Below, piece after piece: positions 6,399-6,466 of a stretch of 6,466 bases of DNA. The stretch covers positions 1 through 6,466 of the forward strand of contig CAKUXT010000115.1 of the NCBI GenBank assembly GCA_934700375.1. Direction: 5' to 3'. Origin of the DNA: an uncultured Bacilli bacterium (GTDB lineage: Bacteria; Bacillota_I; Bacilli_A; RFN20; CAG-288). The translations under genes were made by a program, and so were the position numbers. The notes beneath the pieces were generated by a model, which saw only the letters and a program-made list of their open reading frames with translations, was not told where the DNA came from and ran no database searches. Each line of letters opens with the position of its first letter. Position 1 is the stretch's first letter.

Positions 6399-6432
6399 TA
6401 TCTACCTAAGTGCAACACTTACCGGTAAGATA
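6399..6432. repeat. Imperfect hairpin with internal palindrome upstream of leuS
   Basis: On the plus strand TATCTACC-TAAGTG (6399-6412) pairs with CACTTA-GGT-AGATA (6416-6432) around a CAA loop, leaving CC and one A unpaired. That is 14 paired positions. Inside the right arm is a separate perfect 12-bp palindrome, CTTACCGGTAAG (6418-6429), which would compete with the hairpin. There is no following T-run on either strand, so it is not an obvious terminator. A protein-binding site or an RNA structure of a neighbouring gene are possible. Confidence 0.4.
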
Positions 6433-6466
6433 GCATTGTTCGCTTGTCTTTTCAATGATTTGACTA

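Noticed and set aside
6400..6466. Tails of an upstream minus-strand gene (two frames open from the edge, stopping near 6405)
   Set aside because: Both are about 20 codons or fewer with no recognisable sequence, too short to support a gene call.
6255..6466. tRNA gene or T-box riboswitch before leuS
   Set aside because: No cloverleaf, CCA end, T-loop GTTCRA motif or T-box consensus could be found on either strand.

Overview
The window looks like ordinary chromosome of a low-GC Gram-positive bacterium (Firmicutes/Bacillota), possibly of the Erysipelotrichia or a related lineage. This rests on the AGA-rich, moderately AT-biased codon use, strong AGGAG-type ribosome sites, a zinc-less Bacillus-like LeuRS and an aminopeptidase C. 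The standard code is used (Trp is TGG and TGA is a stop), so it is not a Mycoplasma-type genome. The lineage call is inference only.

Layout. Positions 1-74 (minus strand) hold the first 24 codons of a probable lipoprotein that runs off the left edge. Positions 111-2218 (minus strand) hold a two-gene unit: an IscS/NifS-type cysteine desulfurase (2218 to 1106), then a TtcA-family tRNA thiolase (1109 to 111) joined to it by an ATGA overlap. Positions 2219-2446 are a 228-bp divergent promoter region. Positions 2447-3787 (plus strand) hold aminopeptidase C (pepC). Positions 3788-3842 carry a perfect 11-bp stem-loop terminator shared by convergent pepC and leuS. Positions 3843-6254 (minus strand) hold leucyl-tRNA synthetase (leuS) with a clear sigma-A promoter and a short leader. 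Positions 6255-6466 are upstream DNA with an imperfect hairpin/palindrome and no certain gene.

Function. The desulfurase and the TtcA-like protein make sense as one module: the desulfurase mobilises sulfur from cysteine and the PP-loop ATPase uses it to thiolate tRNA. LeuS also acts on tRNA, but has its own promoter. PepC is a cytosolic cysteine aminopeptidase for peptide turnover. No mobile element, CRISPR array, phage gene, rRNA or tRNA gene was recognised.

Most worth a second look are the promoter and leader designs. Both the desulfurase and the lipoprotein lack a Shine-Dalgarno sequence and have an extended -10 element only 7-9 nt before the ATG, which suggests leaderless or nearly leaderless mRNAs; ttcA, pepC and leuS all have good Shine-Dalgarno sites. 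An 18-bp perfect palindrome lies where the lipoprotein promoter's -35 should be and also covers the ttcA stop codon. I see no convincing undescribed multi-gene system here.
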